Shown piece after piece: positions 42,056 through 50,664 of a DNA stretch of 64,000 bases (positions are counted from its first letter, which is position 1; every line of letters begins with the position of its first letter). The notes beneath the pieces were generated by a model that saw nothing but the letters and a program-made list of their open reading frames with translations, did not search any database and was not told the DNA's origin. Source of the stretch: Opitutaceae bacterium (GTDB lineage Bacteria; Verrucomicrobiota; Verrucomicrobiia; Opitutales; Opitutaceae); the NCBI GenBank assembly GCA_016715765.1, contig JADJZJ010000001.1, forward strand, positions 186,001-250,000, read 5' to 3'. The translations under genes were made by a program, and so were the position numbers.

Positions 42056-42211
42056 GGCGCATTTGACCTTTTGCCAGCCAACGTCGACAGCGAGGTGGCC
42101 GCCGCCGTGATCAAGGCCGTGGCGCAATGGAGATTTGCTCCCGCGCAACGCGATGGCCGACCCGTGGCGCGCAAGGTCGTGCTGCCGGTGAATATCGTCG
42201 TCGAGAACTGA
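42056..42211 (+). pseudogene. Remnant of a TonB C-terminal domain
   Basis: After a stop at 42053 the frame reads 51 codons to TGA at 42209, including VDSEVAAAVIKAVAQWRFAP, then DGRPVARKVVLPVNIVVEN. This is the ending of TonB-type energy transducer C-terminal domains (the AV-x-QWRFxPA ... V-x-LPV pattern). There is no start codon, signal or proline-rich linker, so only the tail of a gene is left. It lies between the solo mobile-element end and the kinase gene. The rest of the 481-bp gap 41875-42355 shows no gene. Confidence 0.7.
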
Positions 42212-42355
42212 TTCCTACTGCGGCAAACCGGCCGCGTAAACAGATCTGACTTCAGGCGGACCCGTGGAAAGTCGGGGTCGCCTTTTGCGTTTTCACGGGC
42301 CAGGTCGGAAAAACCAGAATTGTCACCCCGGAATGGTCTGTTCAGAGCTTCTGCC

Positions 42356-43669
42356 ATGTCCACCGTCCTCGGGCTCGATATCGGTTCCTCCTCGGTCATT
42401 GCCGGCATTCTCCACGGTGCGAAGGTCGCGTGCGAATCGCCGCGCGCGTTTTTCCGGTCGCGATGCGAGGGCCCGAAAGTGGAGGTGGATCCCGACGAAC
42501 TGCTGCGGGCCGTGCACACCGCGATCGCGAGCCTGGGCGGGCAGGCGTTGAAGGTGGATGCGATCCATCTGGCCGTGATGTGCCCGGCGTGGGTGGCGCT
42601 TGACCGGAAGGGCCGGGCGCTCACACCCATCGTGACGCACCAGGATCGCCGCAGCGTGGTGCAGGCCCGGGCCATCGAGGCGAAGTTCGGCAAGAACCGG
42701 CACCTGCAGGTGTGCGGCTGCCGTCCCTTCCCGGGCGGCATCAGTTCGACCACGTGGGGCTGGTATCTGGAGCACCAGCCCCAACGCCTGCGCCGGGCCG
42801 ACCTGGTGGGGCATCTCAACACCTTTCTGCACCGGCGGATGACCGGGGCGCGCGTCACGGATCCGTCAAACGCCTCCTTCACCGGACTGTATCGCACGCT
42901 TAAGCTCGACGGCTGGAGCGAGGAACTGTGCGCCAACCTCGGCGTGAGCCGGTCATTGTTGCCCGAGGTGCACGATGCCGATCGCATCGGCGGGTTGATC
43001 ACGCCCGAGGCGGCGCGCGCCTTCGGGCTGCGCGCCGGCACGCCGATGCTCGTCGGCCTGATGGATGGCAGCGCCGGCATGCTGCTGGCGGGGGCGAAGG
43101 TGGGGCAGCTTTTCAACGTCTGCGGTTCGACCGACGTGCTCGCGCTTTGCACCGACCGACCGAAGCCGCACGAGCGGCTGCTGACCCGCGCCCTGGGCGT
43201 GCAGGGCAAATGGCTGCAGGTGAGCACGCTCGCGGCCGCGGCGTCGGCCATCTACTGGGTGCGCGACCAGTGCTACCAGGGAATGCCGATCAAGGAGTTC
43301 CAGGCGGAGTTCCGCCGGTTGAGCCGCGTGGGGCCGAAGGCGGCCGGCAGCGTGCGCTTCGAGCCCTACATGGCCGGCGAGCGCACGAGCATCGAGCAGC
43401 GCATGGGCGCGTTCACGGGCCTCACCCTCGCGAGCACGCGGACCCAGATGCTGTCGGCCGTGATCGAAGGTCTGACCCGTGCCAGCGCCGAGCGACTGCC
43501 GGTGCTGGCCGGATGCGGCACCAAACTGCGGCACACGGTGGCGGTCTCCGGCGGATCCGACCGGCTCGACCAGCTCTTGCACCGCGACTGGCCCGGCAAC
43601 TGGACCTTCCGGGCGGTGACCGATGCCACGATGCGCGGGCTCGCCATGCTGACGCCGAAACCGTTGTGA
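42356..43669 (+). CDS. FGGY-family carbohydrate kinase
   Basis: A 437-aa cytoplasmic sugar kinase of the actin-like ATPase fold. The N-terminal phosphate-1 motif is VLGLDIGSSSVIAGIL; the domain-2 phosphate region is GQLFNVCGSTDVLALC, and a C-terminal adenosine-type motif is VAVSGGSDRLDQLLHR. A glycine-rich VGLMDGSAGMLLAGAK supplies the catalytic Asp region. It is somewhat shorter than xylulokinases and glycerol kinases (about 490-500 aa) and may act on a pentulose such as sedoheptulose-type substrates; this is open. The stop lies one base from the stop of the convergent gene at 43671. Confidence 0.85.
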   Translation: MSTVLGLDIGSSSVIAGILHGAKVACESPRAFFRSRCEGPKVEVDPDELLRAVHTAIASLGGQALKVDAIHLAVMCPAWVALDRKGRALTPIVTHQDRRSVVQARAIEAKFGKNRHLQVCGCRPFPGGISSTTWGWYLEHQPQRLRRADLVGHLNTFLHRRMTGARVTDPSNASFTGLYRTLKLDGWSEELCANLGVSRSLLPEVHDADRIGGLITPEAARAFGLRAGTPMLVGLMDGSAGMLLAGAKVGQLFNVCGSTDVLALCTDRPKPHERLLTRALGVQGKWLQVSTLAAAASAIYWVRDQCYQGMPIKEFQAEFRRLSRVGPKAAGSVRFEPYMAGERTSIEQRMGAFTGLTLASTRTQMLSAVIEGLTRASAERLPVLAGCGTKLRHTVAVSGGSDRLDQLLHRDWPGNWTFRAVTDATMRGLAMLTPKPL

Positions 43670-43670
43670 G

Positions 43671-44165
43671 TTACCGCGCGCTGGCTTGCGGTCCGGCGGC
43701 TTCCTCCGCGGCAACGCGGCGCATGAACTGCTGGAAATCCGCATCCTCACCTTCAAGCAGGGACGGCAGCAGGTCGCGAAAATCGCGCCGGCGGCACCAA
43801 TAGCGGGCATAGTCGTCCCAGGTCTGCCACAACCGTGCGGTCTGCCGGTCCATGTTTTCCTCATACACGAGGATGTAGGCGCGCTCGAAGATGGAGATGA
43901 GGATTTCGAAGAGGATGTTCCGGCGTTCGATCTGCTCGGTATCGAAGGGCGTCTCGGGTTCGATCTTGGTCATCAACTTCAGGTCGGCATTGGAGAGCAC
44001 CAACCGCAGGAAGTTGGAGTACTCGTCGGACAGCTTGAGGTAGAGTTCCTCGTCGTCGTTGACGCGCTCCTTGCGCTGTTCCTTGGTGAAAACCCAGATG
44101 GCGAAGGGCAGGCCGACGATGGTCACAAGGTAACTGAGGCCTTCCAGATAATCCATGGCGGTCAT
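43671..44165 (-). CDS. Small single-pass membrane protein, hypothetical
   Basis: A 164-aa protein with one N-terminal membrane segment (YLVTIVGLPFAIWVF) followed by a basic boundary KEQRKER and a long, charged, helical cytoplasmic domain (YLKLSDEYSNFLRLVLSN, RRNILFEILISIFERAYILVY, ARYWCRRRDFRDLLPSLLEG). The pattern is widespread in bacterial proteins of unknown function. It converges on the kinase gene with one base between. A promoter-like TTGACC-16-TAGCCT precedes the start. Confidence 0.78.
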   Translation of the reverse strand: MTAMDYLEGLSYLVTIVGLPFAIWVFTKEQRKERVNDDEELYLKLSDEYSNFLRLVLSNADLKLMTKIEPETPFDTEQIERRNILFEILISIFERAYILVYEENMDRQTARLWQTWDDYARYWCRRRDFRDLLPSLLEGEDADFQQFMRRVAAEEAAGPQASAR

Positions 44166-44171
44166 GCCGGC

Positions 44172-44199
44172 AGGCTAGCCAATATCAAGGGCCGGTCAA
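44172..44199 (-). promoter_or_regulatory. Candidate promoter TTGACC-16-TAGCCT
   Basis: On the minus strand TTGACC (44194-44199) is followed after 16 bp by TAGCCT (44172-44177), ending 6 nt before the ATG at 44165. The short distance implies a nearly leaderless transcript, in keeping with the lack of a Shine-Dalgarno site. Confidence 0.4.
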
Positions 44200-44257
44200 A
44201 CTTCGCTCCATGGAGGATTGAACCGGCTCCGGGGTGCGGGCAGCATGGCTTCAATTC

Positions 44258-45358
44258 ATGAAAGTTTCCGGCCGTCCCACCCGCACAATCTGGCCCTCCG
44301 CCGACGGCACGGCCGTCGAGATCATTGACCAGACCAGGCTGCCCCATGCCTTTGCAATCGTGCGACTCGCCACCCTGGATGAGGCGGCGCGCGCGATCCG
44401 GGCGATGCTCGTGCGCGGGGCGCCGCTGATCGGGGCGACGGCGGCCTGGGGCCTGTGGCTTGCGATGCGCGCGGACCCCTCGGATGCCGCGCTGGCCCGG
44501 GCGCATGCCGCACTGCTGGCCACGCGTCCCACCGCGGTGAATCTGCGCTGGGCCCTCGACCGTTGCCGGGCGCGGCTAGGCGTGCTGCCCCCGGCCGGCC
44601 GGCCGGCGGCGGCGCGGGAACTGGCGGTCACGATTTGTGACGAAGATGTGGTGCTCAACCAGGGCATCGCCACCGCGGGGTTGCCGCTTATCCGGGCGAT
44701 CGCGGTGCGCAAGGCGCATGGGGCGCGCATCAACATCCTCACGCATTGCAACGCCGGCTGGCTCGCCACCGTGGACATCGGCACGGCCACGGCCCCGATC
44801 TATGCCGCCCATCATGCCGGCCTGCCGGTGCATGTCTGGGTGGACGAAACCCGGCCGCGCAACCAGGGCGCGAGTCTCACGGCGTGGGAACTGCTCAATG
44901 AGGGCGTGCCGCACACGGTGATCGCGGACAACGCCGGCGGACACCTGATGCAGCGGGGCGAGGTGGACCTGGTCATGGTGGGCACGGACCGGGTCACGGC
45001 CACGGGCGACGTGTGCAACAAAATTGGCACGTACCTCAAGGCGCTGGCGGCCCGGGACAACGCGGTGCCGTTTTATGTCGCCGCACCGTCTCCGAGCATC
45101 GACTGGACGCTGCGGGACGGATTGAAGGAAATCCCCATCGAGGAGCGGAGTGAGCAGGAAATGTCGCAGTTGTCCGGGCGCCTGGCGAACGGCACCGTCG
45201 CCACGATCTCATTGCTGCCGGAGGGCAGTGCCGCGGCGAACCCGGCTTTCGACGTCACGCCGGCGCGACTTGTGACCGGGTTGATCACCGAGCGCGGAGT
45301 CTGTGCCGCCACGGCGGCGGGGCTAGGGAAACTGTTTCCTGAACACGTGGCGGTTTGA
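44258..45358 (+). CDS. mtnA: S-methyl-5-thioribose-1-phosphate isomerase
   Basis: A 366-aa cytoplasmic enzyme of the methionine salvage pathway, interconverting methylthioribose-1-phosphate and methylthioribulose-1-phosphate. Family landmarks are AMLVRGAPLIGATAAWG, the catalytic Cys in ILTHCNAGWLA, DETRPRNQGASLTAWEL and the catalytic Asp in MVGTDRVTATGDVCNKIGTY. The N-terminus TIWPSADGTAVEIIDQTRLP is also typical. The start at 44258 begins the conserved domain. The size is normal. The rest of the pathway is not in the window. Confidence 0.95.
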   Translation: MKVSGRPTRTIWPSADGTAVEIIDQTRLPHAFAIVRLATLDEAARAIRAMLVRGAPLIGATAAWGLWLAMRADPSDAALARAHAALLATRPTAVNLRWALDRCRARLGVLPPAGRPAAARELAVTICDEDVVLNQGIATAGLPLIRAIAVRKAHGARINILTHCNAGWLATVDIGTATAPIYAAHHAGLPVHVWVDETRPRNQGASLTAWELLNEGVPHTVIADNAGGHLMQRGEVDLVMVGTDRVTATGDVCNKIGTYLKALAARDNAVPFYVAAPSPSIDWTLRDGLKEIPIEERSEQEMSQLSGRLANGTVATISLLPEGSAAANPAFDVTPARLVTGLITERGVCAATAAGLGKLFPEHVAV

Positions 45359-45393
45359 GGAATTATCCCCGGGCTAGTTGCGAGGCATCAGAG

Positions 45394-45513
45394 GTAGGAG
45401 CCTGCTTGCAGGCGATGATTGGGAGCTGGCGTGGACGATCTTGGTTTGCGACTGATTGCGACCGAGGGCGGTCGCGCTCCCAGCCAAGCCGTCGCCTGCA
45501 AGCAGGCTCCTAC
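45394..45513. repeat. GTAG-capped inverted repeat, 120 bp, containing a second repeat
   Basis: Outer arms GTAGGAGCCTGCTTGCAGGC and its reverse complement ending GGCTCCTAC are perfect over 22 bp. Each arm is itself a palindrome (GCCTGC-TT-GCAGGC). A GGGAGCGCGACC-family copy at 45455-45482 lies inside. The 186-bp gap between mtnA and the dioxygenase is essentially this cruciform. Confidence 0.9.
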
Positions 45514-45544
45514 CCAAGGCGGGGTACTTGATTTTTAGTTGGGC

Positions 45545-46390
45545 TCAGCCGCGCGAGGGCTCGGTCATCTTGGCGCGGGCGGCGGCGACCAATTCCTTCA
45601 GGTGCCCGTCATTGGCCAGATTCTGTTCAAGATGGACCATGCGCTGCGGGCTGGCGGTGTTGATCATGGCATCGCCATAGGCCCGCTCGATCCAGAAGCG
45701 GGCGGCGCCGGCGATGTAGTCGCGAAGTTCGGGTAGAAGGCGCTCGGGATAGCGCTGGCAGCAGTTCATGGTGAACATGCGCCGGCGCGCGCTGCCGCCG
45801 AAGGCGGAATGCTTGAGGTTGTGGTTGAAGAGCACGACATCGCCCGGACTGGTTTCCAGCGCCACGCAGGGCACGTCGCGATCCGGCAGGTTCCAACTCT
45901 CCTGCGATTGGAAGATTTCCGCCTGGAGCGCATCGGAGAATTTGTCCCCGATCCGGTGGCTGCCGGGGATGACGCGCAGGCAGCCGGTGTCGCGGCCGAC
46001 CGGGTCCAGATAGAACGCCAGCTTGATGTGGGTGATCTCGCGGTGCCAGCCGTCGGAGTGCCAGCCCGTGTCGCCGGCGTAGAGATTGCCGTCCGAGCCC
46101 ATGTAGTTGAAATCGTCGCCGAGGATGCCCGCGGCGATGCCCTCCAGCCGCGGATCATCGAGCAGGGTGCTGAGATAAACGCTGCGGTCGATGCAGGGCA
46201 CGATGCACGAACGGCGCTTGCCGTCATGCTGCCGGCCATGATGACCGCCGCCCTGCGCCGCCCAGAGGATTTCAAACTCGGCGATGATGCGCTCGATGCG
46301 GTCGTTGAGCAGGCCGGGGAAATGCAGGTAGCCGAAGGTGTGGAAAAACGCGAGTTGCGGCGCGCTCAGCCGGAGGGGGGTGGGGGGCAT
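45545..46390 (-). CDS. Phytanoyl-CoA dioxygenase (PhyH) family protein
   Basis: A 281-aa non-heme iron, 2-oxoglutarate-dependent oxygenase. The iron triad is visible as HxD in GWHSDGWHREITH and the distal His in LFNHNLKHSAFGG, followed by the 2-oxoglutarate-binding Arg region ARRRMFTMN. The start of the fold, FFHTFGYLHFPGLL, is characteristic. It is cytoplasmic, and the substrate is unknown; such genes are numerous in related bacteria and often accompany glycan or ectoine-type metabolism. A promoter-like TTGACC-18-AATTAA precedes it. Confidence 0.88.
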   Translation of the reverse strand: MPPTPLRLSAPQLAFFHTFGYLHFPGLLNDRIERIIAEFEILWAAQGGGHHGRQHDGKRRSCIVPCIDRSVYLSTLLDDPRLEGIAAGILGDDFNYMGSDGNLYAGDTGWHSDGWHREITHIKLAFYLDPVGRDTGCLRVIPGSHRIGDKFSDALQAEIFQSQESWNLPDRDVPCVALETSPGDVVLFNHNLKHSAFGGSARRRMFTMNCCQRYPERLLPELRDYIAGAARFWIERAYGDAMINTASPQRMVHLEQNLANDGHLKELVAAARAKMTEPSRG

Positions 46391-46396
46391 GGGCGG

Positions 46397-46426
46397 TTAA
46401 TTGGCGGACTCCGGACGGCGGGTCAA
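46397..46426 (-). promoter_or_regulatory. Candidate promoter TTGACC-18-AATTAA
   Basis: On the minus strand TTGACC (46421-46426) and AATTAA (46397-46402) are 18 bp apart, the latter 6 nt before the ATG at 46390. The TTGACC box is identical to that at 44194. Confidence 0.35.
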
Positions 46427-46505
46427 CGGCCTTGCGGCCCAAGTCGAGGGCGGGTGCTTGCCTGGGTGGGCGCGAACCGGCACCCTGCCCGCGGCCGAAT
46501 CGCCC

Positions 46506-46670
46506 ATGAAAAAACCCAACCAGGAGGAGCGGCGGCGGATGTGCACCCGCAAGCGCCGGTATCGTTCCCAGGGCGACGCCCTGGAGGCGGCGATGCTGGC
46601 CGGCGCGGGGCGCGGGCGCACGGCCTACCTCTGTCCGTTATGCCGCCAGTGGCACCTCACCTCAGGGTGA
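46506..46670 (+). CDS. Small zinc-ribbon-like protein (54 aa)
   Basis: A 54-aa basic protein starting MKKPNQEERRRMCTRKRRYR, with Cys13 and a terminal CPLCRQWHLTS motif. That C..CxxC..H pattern with the aromatic-Trp-His end recurs in small bacterial and phage proteins and suggests a zinc ribbon. The start at 46506 is chosen because the longer frame is unconserved. The function is unknown. Confidence 0.6.
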   Translation: MKKPNQEERRRMCTRKRRYRSQGDALEAAMLAGAGRGRTAYLCPLCRQWHLTSG

Positions 46671-46689
46671 GGGCCCGGGGGACCGCGCA

Positions 46690-46914
46690 TCAAAGCTTGC
46701 GGTATTTTTCGGGTGGGATCTTGAAACGGTGACCGGAATCCAAATCGGTAAAGATGTGCCAATGCTCATCGTGGGTATCATGCACGGCTACTTCCATCTT
46801 GTGGCCGGTTTCGTAGGTGTACTCCTCCATGGCGAAGCCGTGGTCCTCATGGAGGATGGCTTCGCCCAGTTCCCCGCTGTGTGGTTCGGTGATCTCGATT
46901 TTCCAGGTAGTCAT
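46690..46914 (-). CDS. Small acidic His-rich hypothetical protein (74 aa)
   Basis: No family is recognised. The 74-aa protein (MTTWKIEITEPHSGELGEAI) is acidic and rich in His, Glu and Asp, with two parallel clusters, HEDHGFAMEEYTYETGHKME and HDTHDEHWHIFTDLDSGH, that could bind metal. There is no signal peptide. It lies just upstream of nothing it clearly serves; the EF-G-like gene ends 45 nt beyond its start on the same strand. Confidence 0.6.
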   Translation of the reverse strand: MTTWKIEITEPHSGELGEAILHEDHGFAMEEYTYETGHKMEVAVHDTHDEHWHIFTDLDSGHRFKIPPEKYRKL

Positions 46915-46959
46915 GGCTGACGTGGGTTGAGTGAGGGTTGCGGACGGGAAGGGACGGAC

Positions 46960-49056
46960 TTATTTGGCGGCGGCGGCCATGGCCGCGCGGCGGGCCTTGA
47001 GGTCGGCGAGGAGCTTCGGAGCGAATTCCGCGGGCAACTCGGAGTAATGGCTGAATTTTTCGGCGTGGCGGCCGCGGCCGCTCGTGAGCGAGCGGACGAT
47101 GGTGCTGTAGTGGTAGAGCTCCTTCTGCGGCACCTGGGCGCGGATGATCTGGAAATGCCCCTCGGTCTCGACGCCGAGAATCTGGCCGCGGCGGGAGGAG
47201 AGATCGCCCATGATGGCGCCGACATATTCATCCGGCACGGTGACCGCGATGATGAAGATCGGCTCCAGCAGGACCGAGCCGGCGGCGGCGCAGGCCTCCT
47301 TGAAGGCGTGGAAACCGGCGACCTGAAACGCGATGTCCTTGGAATCCACCGGGTGCATCTTGCCGTCATAGAAGTCCACCTTGATGTCGGTGACGCGCAC
47401 CCCCGCCAGGTCGCCTTCCTTGCACGCGGTCTGCACGCCCTTTTCGACGGAGGGGACGAAGACGCGGTCCACGTTGGTGCCGACCAGGGACTGCTTGAAC
47501 TCCACGCCGCTGTCGCGCGGACCGGGTTCGACGCGGAGCCAGACCTCGGCGAACTGGCCGGCGCCGCCGGTCTGCTTCTTGTGGCGGTAGCGGGACTCGC
47601 CCTTGCTGCGGATGGTCTCGCGGTAGGGGATGCCGGGTTCCTCGAGGGTCACGACCACGCCGAACCGCCGCTGCAGGCGTTCGACGATGACCTGCAGGTG
47701 GATCTCACCCTGGCCGGAGACGATGGTTTGGTGGAGCTCGTCATCCACGCGGTAGTGGAAGGTCGGATCCTCCTGGTGCAGGGCGGCGAGACCCACCGCG
47801 AGTTTGTCCTCGTCTCCGCGGGAACGGAGCCGCAGGGCGCCGTGGATGTTGGGGGCGGGATATTCCACCTTGGGCAGCACCACGGGGAAGCGCGGGCTGG
47901 TGAGTGTGTCACCGGTATGGGTGCTGCGCAGTTTCACGACGGCCCCGAGATCGCCGGCGCCGAGTTGCTGCACAGGGGTGCGTTCATGGCCGTTGAGCAC
48001 GTAGAGCTGGCCGAGGCGCTCGGTGACATCGCGGGACACGTTGCGGAGTTCGCTGCTGCCCTTCAGGGTGCCGGAATAGACGCGGAAGAGGGAAAGCTCG
48101 CCGACGCCCGGCTCGTTCATGGTCTTGAAGATGAAGGCCACGGGCTCCGGTTGGGCAAGCTGCACGGCGGCCGGCGCGCCGGTGGGATCGCTGGCGGGCA
48201 CCTCGGCCCGGTCGAGCGGGGACGAACCGTACTTGGCGATGAAGTCCATCAGGCGGGCGACGCCGACATTGGTCTCGGCGGAGACGGCAAAGAGCGGCAC
48301 GAGGACCTGTTTCTGGATGGCCTGGTGCAGGCCGGCGCGGAACTCATCCTCGGCGAGGATGCCCTTCTCGAAGAACCGTTCCATGAGGGTGTCGTCGGAT
48401 TCGGCGACGAACTCGATGAGCTGGCGGTGGAACTGCTGGACCCGCTCGGCGTCGGCGCCGGTGGCGGGGGCCTCGGTGTAGCGGCCGTCGCCGCCGGGTT
48501 TGTAGGTGACCACCTCGTTCCGCATCACGTCGAGCACGCGGCTGAAGCCCGGGCCGGCATCGAGCGGGATGGCCAGGGGGAGGACGTTTTTGCCGAAGTG
48601 ATTGCGTGTCTCGCTGAGCAGGGTGTCGAAATTGGTGTTCACCTTGTCGAGCGCGTTCACGACCAGGATCTTGGGCAGGCCGAAGTGCGTGGCGTAATCC
48701 CAGACGGCGTCGGTGCCGACGCCGAGGCCGTGGGCGGCGTTGATCACGATAAGGGCGAAGTCGCCGACGCGCAGGGCGCCGAGGCCCTCGCTGATGAAGT
48801 CCGAGTAGCCCGGGGTGTCGAGGAGGTTGAATTTGCGGTTCTGCCACTCGAGGTTGAGCAGCGTCGCGTGCACCGAGATCTGGTGCTGGTGCTCGCTGGC
48901 GTGGTAATCGGAGGCCGTGGTCCCGGCGGCGATGGAGCCCATGCGGCCGATGCGGCCGGCGCAGGCCAGCATGGCTTCGGTGAGCATGGTTTTGCCAGAG
49001 GACGCGTGGCCCAGGACGGCAAAGTTTCTCAGGTCTGAAGAGGAGTAGTCTTTCAT
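46960..49056 (-). CDS. Elongation factor G-like translational GTPase (FusA2 type)
   Basis: A 698-aa cytoplasmic GTPase with the five EF-G domains. G1 is GHASSGKTMLTEA (near residue 16), G3 is LLDTPGYSDFISEG, and domains II-V follow (GVGELSLFRVYSGTLKG, YRETIRSKGESRYRHKKQTG, PDEYVGAIMGDLSSRRGQIL). Compared with canonical EF-G, the G4 motif NKxD reads NALDK, so the lysine is absent, and the region after G1 (IAAGTTASDYHASEHQHQIS) is of the paralogous EF-G-like class. A role in ribosome recycling or a specialised condition, rather than bulk elongation, is likely from the class. Confidence 0.88.
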   Translation of the reverse strand: MKDYSSSDLRNFAVLGHASSGKTMLTEAMLACAGRIGRMGSIAAGTTASDYHASEHQHQISVHATLLNLEWQNRKFNLLDTPGYSDFISEGLGALRVGDFALIVINAAHGLGVGTDAVWDYATHFGLPKILVVNALDKVNTNFDTLLSETRNHFGKNVLPLAIPLDAGPGFSRVLDVMRNEVVTYKPGGDGRYTEAPATGADAERVQQFHRQLIEFVAESDDTLMERFFEKGILAEDEFRAGLHQAIQKQVLVPLFAVSAETNVGVARLMDFIAKYGSSPLDRAEVPASDPTGAPAAVQLAQPEPVAFIFKTMNEPGVGELSLFRVYSGTLKGSSELRNVSRDVTERLGQLYVLNGHERTPVQQLGAGDLGAVVKLRSTHTGDTLTSPRFPVVLPKVEYPAPNIHGALRLRSRGDEDKLAVGLAALHQEDPTFHYRVDDELHQTIVSGQGEIHLQVIVERLQRRFGVVVTLEEPGIPYRETIRSKGESRYRHKKQTGGAGQFAEVWLRVEPGPRDSGVEFKQSLVGTNVDRVFVPSVEKGVQTACKEGDLAGVRVTDIKVDFYDGKMHPVDSKDIAFQVAGFHAFKEACAAAGSVLLEPIFIIAVTVPDEYVGAIMGDLSSRRGQILGVETEGHFQIIRAQVPQKELYHYSTIVRSLTSGRGRHAEKFSHYSELPAEFAPKLLADLKARRAAMAAAAK

Positions 49057-49296
49057 AAACCGGTGAGGATATTTGGGGGAAGGGGTGCCGCACCGCTGCG
49101 GCCTATTGCCAGTTGCAGCCTAACTGACTGGAACGCGGATGCCTCCGCGTCTTTTGTGAGGATTCCCGCTTATTTTGCGAAAGATTGCAACTCCGGCCCC
49201 CGCGGAGCGGGCAGGGAAGGGAAATCGGGGGTCGGCGGCGTCCGGGTGAAGTCAATTATTGCGCATCATTCCCCATTTTCTGAGCAGCCTGCGGTA

Positions 49297-49324
49297 TTGC
49301 TCCCGGGGCGGCCGGCTTTAGCCT
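49297..49324 (+). promoter_or_regulatory. Candidate promoter TTGCTC-16-TAGCCT
   Basis: TTGCTC at 49297-49302 and TAGCCT at 49319-49324 are 16 bp apart and end 10 nt before the ATG at 49335. The TAGCCT box is the same as at 44172. The rest of the gap 49057-49334 shows no gene. Confidence 0.4.
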
Positions 49325-49334
49325 GAGGGTTCTT

Positions 49335-50630
49335 ATGAAGACTGATGCGTCAGACTACAAAAGCCGCGCAGTGACTGCGGCGGAGGCGATTGCGCATGTT
49401 CGCAGTGCCACCAATATTTACATTCACGGGGCTGCGGCGACGCCGACACCGTTGGTTGAGGCTCTGGCGGCCCGGCGGGACCTGGAGGAGGTGAAGCTCT
49501 ATCATCTGCACACCAATGGTCCGGCTCCCTTTGCCGAGAAGGGCCGGGAGAAGGAGTTCCGTTCCGTCTCGCTGTTCATCGGGGCGCCCATGCGGCCGGC
49601 GGTGCAGGAAGGCCGGGCGGATTTTGTGCCGATTTTCCTGTCGGATGTTCCCGGGCTATTTCTCTCGGGCCAGGTGAAGCTGGATGTGGCGATCCTCCAG
49701 CTGTCGCCTCCGGATTCGCATGGGTATTGCACGCTCGGCACCTCCTGCGATTCCAGCAAGGCCGCCGCTGATACCGCGCGCATTGTGATCGCGGAGATCA
49801 ACGAGCAGATGCCGCGGACCCACGGCAACAACATCGTGCCGCTCAGCCGGATCAGTGCTTTCATCGCCACCAACCGTCCGCTGCAGTCGCATCACTCCGA
49901 GGCGGAATCCGATGTGGAGGCCAAGATCGGGCAGTTGATTGCCGATCTGGTGGAGGATGGTTCGACCCTGCAGATGGGCATCGGCGGCATTCCGGATGCG
50001 GCGCTGGCGCGCATGAAAAACAAGCAGGATCTCGGCATCCATACGGAGATGTTTTCCGACCGTATCGTCGAGCTGGTTGAGGCCGGGGCGATCACCAACA
50101 AGTTCAAGCAGGTTGGCAAGGGACGCATCATCACCAGTTTCATCAACGGCTCGCAGAAGCTGTTTGATTTCGTGCACGACAACCCGCTGGTGAGTTTCTA
50201 TCCCTGCGACTGGACCAACGACACTTCGGTCATCCGTCGGAATCCCAAGGTCGTCGCCATCAACTCGGCCATCCAGATCGACCTGACCGGCCAGGTCTGT
50301 GCCGATTCCATCGGCTACAAGATGTTTTCCGGCATTGGCGGGCAGATGGACTTCATCCGCGGTGCGGCGTTGTCTCCTGGTGGCAAGCCCATCATTGCGC
50401 TGCCGTCACGGGCGATGGGCGGCAAGGTATCGCGCATCGTTTCCACGCTCGCTCCCGGGGCAGGAGTGGTCACCACGCGCGGGCATGTGCACTGGGTTAT
50501 CACAGAATACGGAGCCGTGAATCTCCACGGCAAAACCATCCGCGAGCGGAGTGAGGCCCTCATTTCCATCGCCCATCCCGACTTCAGAGCCGAACTCCGC
50601 AAGGAAGCAGCCCAGACGAGACACATATAA
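49335..50630 (+). CDS. Acetyl-CoA hydrolase/transferase family CoA-transferase
   Basis: A 431-aa cytoplasmic class I CoA-transferase of the 4-hydroxybutyrate/acetate CoA-transferase type. Landmarks are IYIHGAAATPTPLVEALAAR at the N-terminus, LQMGIGGIPDAALA, the catalytic Glu in GIHTEMFSDRIVELVEAG, and the C-terminal GIGGQMDFIRGAALSPGG with TEYGAVNLHGKTIRER. It moves CoA between acetyl-CoA and short acids such as butyrate, succinate or hydroxybutyrate; which one is not clear. A mobile element begins one base after its stop. Confidence 0.9.
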   Translation: MKTDASDYKSRAVTAAEAIAHVRSATNIYIHGAAATPTPLVEALAARRDLEEVKLYHLHTNGPAPFAEKGREKEFRSVSLFIGAPMRPAVQEGRADFVPIFLSDVPGLFLSGQVKLDVAILQLSPPDSHGYCTLGTSCDSSKAAADTARIVIAEINEQMPRTHGNNIVPLSRISAFIATNRPLQSHHSEAESDVEAKIGQLIADLVEDGSTLQMGIGGIPDAALARMKNKQDLGIHTEMFSDRIVELVEAGAITNKFKQVGKGRIITSFINGSQKLFDFVHDNPLVSFYPCDWTNDTSVIRRNPKVVAINSAIQIDLTGQVCADSIGYKMFSGIGGQMDFIRGAALSPGGKPIIALPSRAMGGKVSRIVSTLAPGAGVVTTRGHVHWVITEYGAVNLHGKTIRERSEALISIAHPDFRAELRKEAAQTRHI

Positions 50631-50664
50631 CGGGGTCAGGCTTCTACTATTTAATTTAGTATTG

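Noticed and set aside
41902..43251. 449-codon minus-strand frame over the kinase and the TonB remnant
   Set aside because: It is Arg/Ser/Pro-rich low-complexity translation of the antisense strand, and the sense kinase has all family motifs.
46927..49038. 703-codon open frame antisense to the EF-G-like gene
   Set aside because: Same cause; composition is Gly/Ala/Val/Glu-rich without domains, and the opposite strand codes for a clear GTPase.
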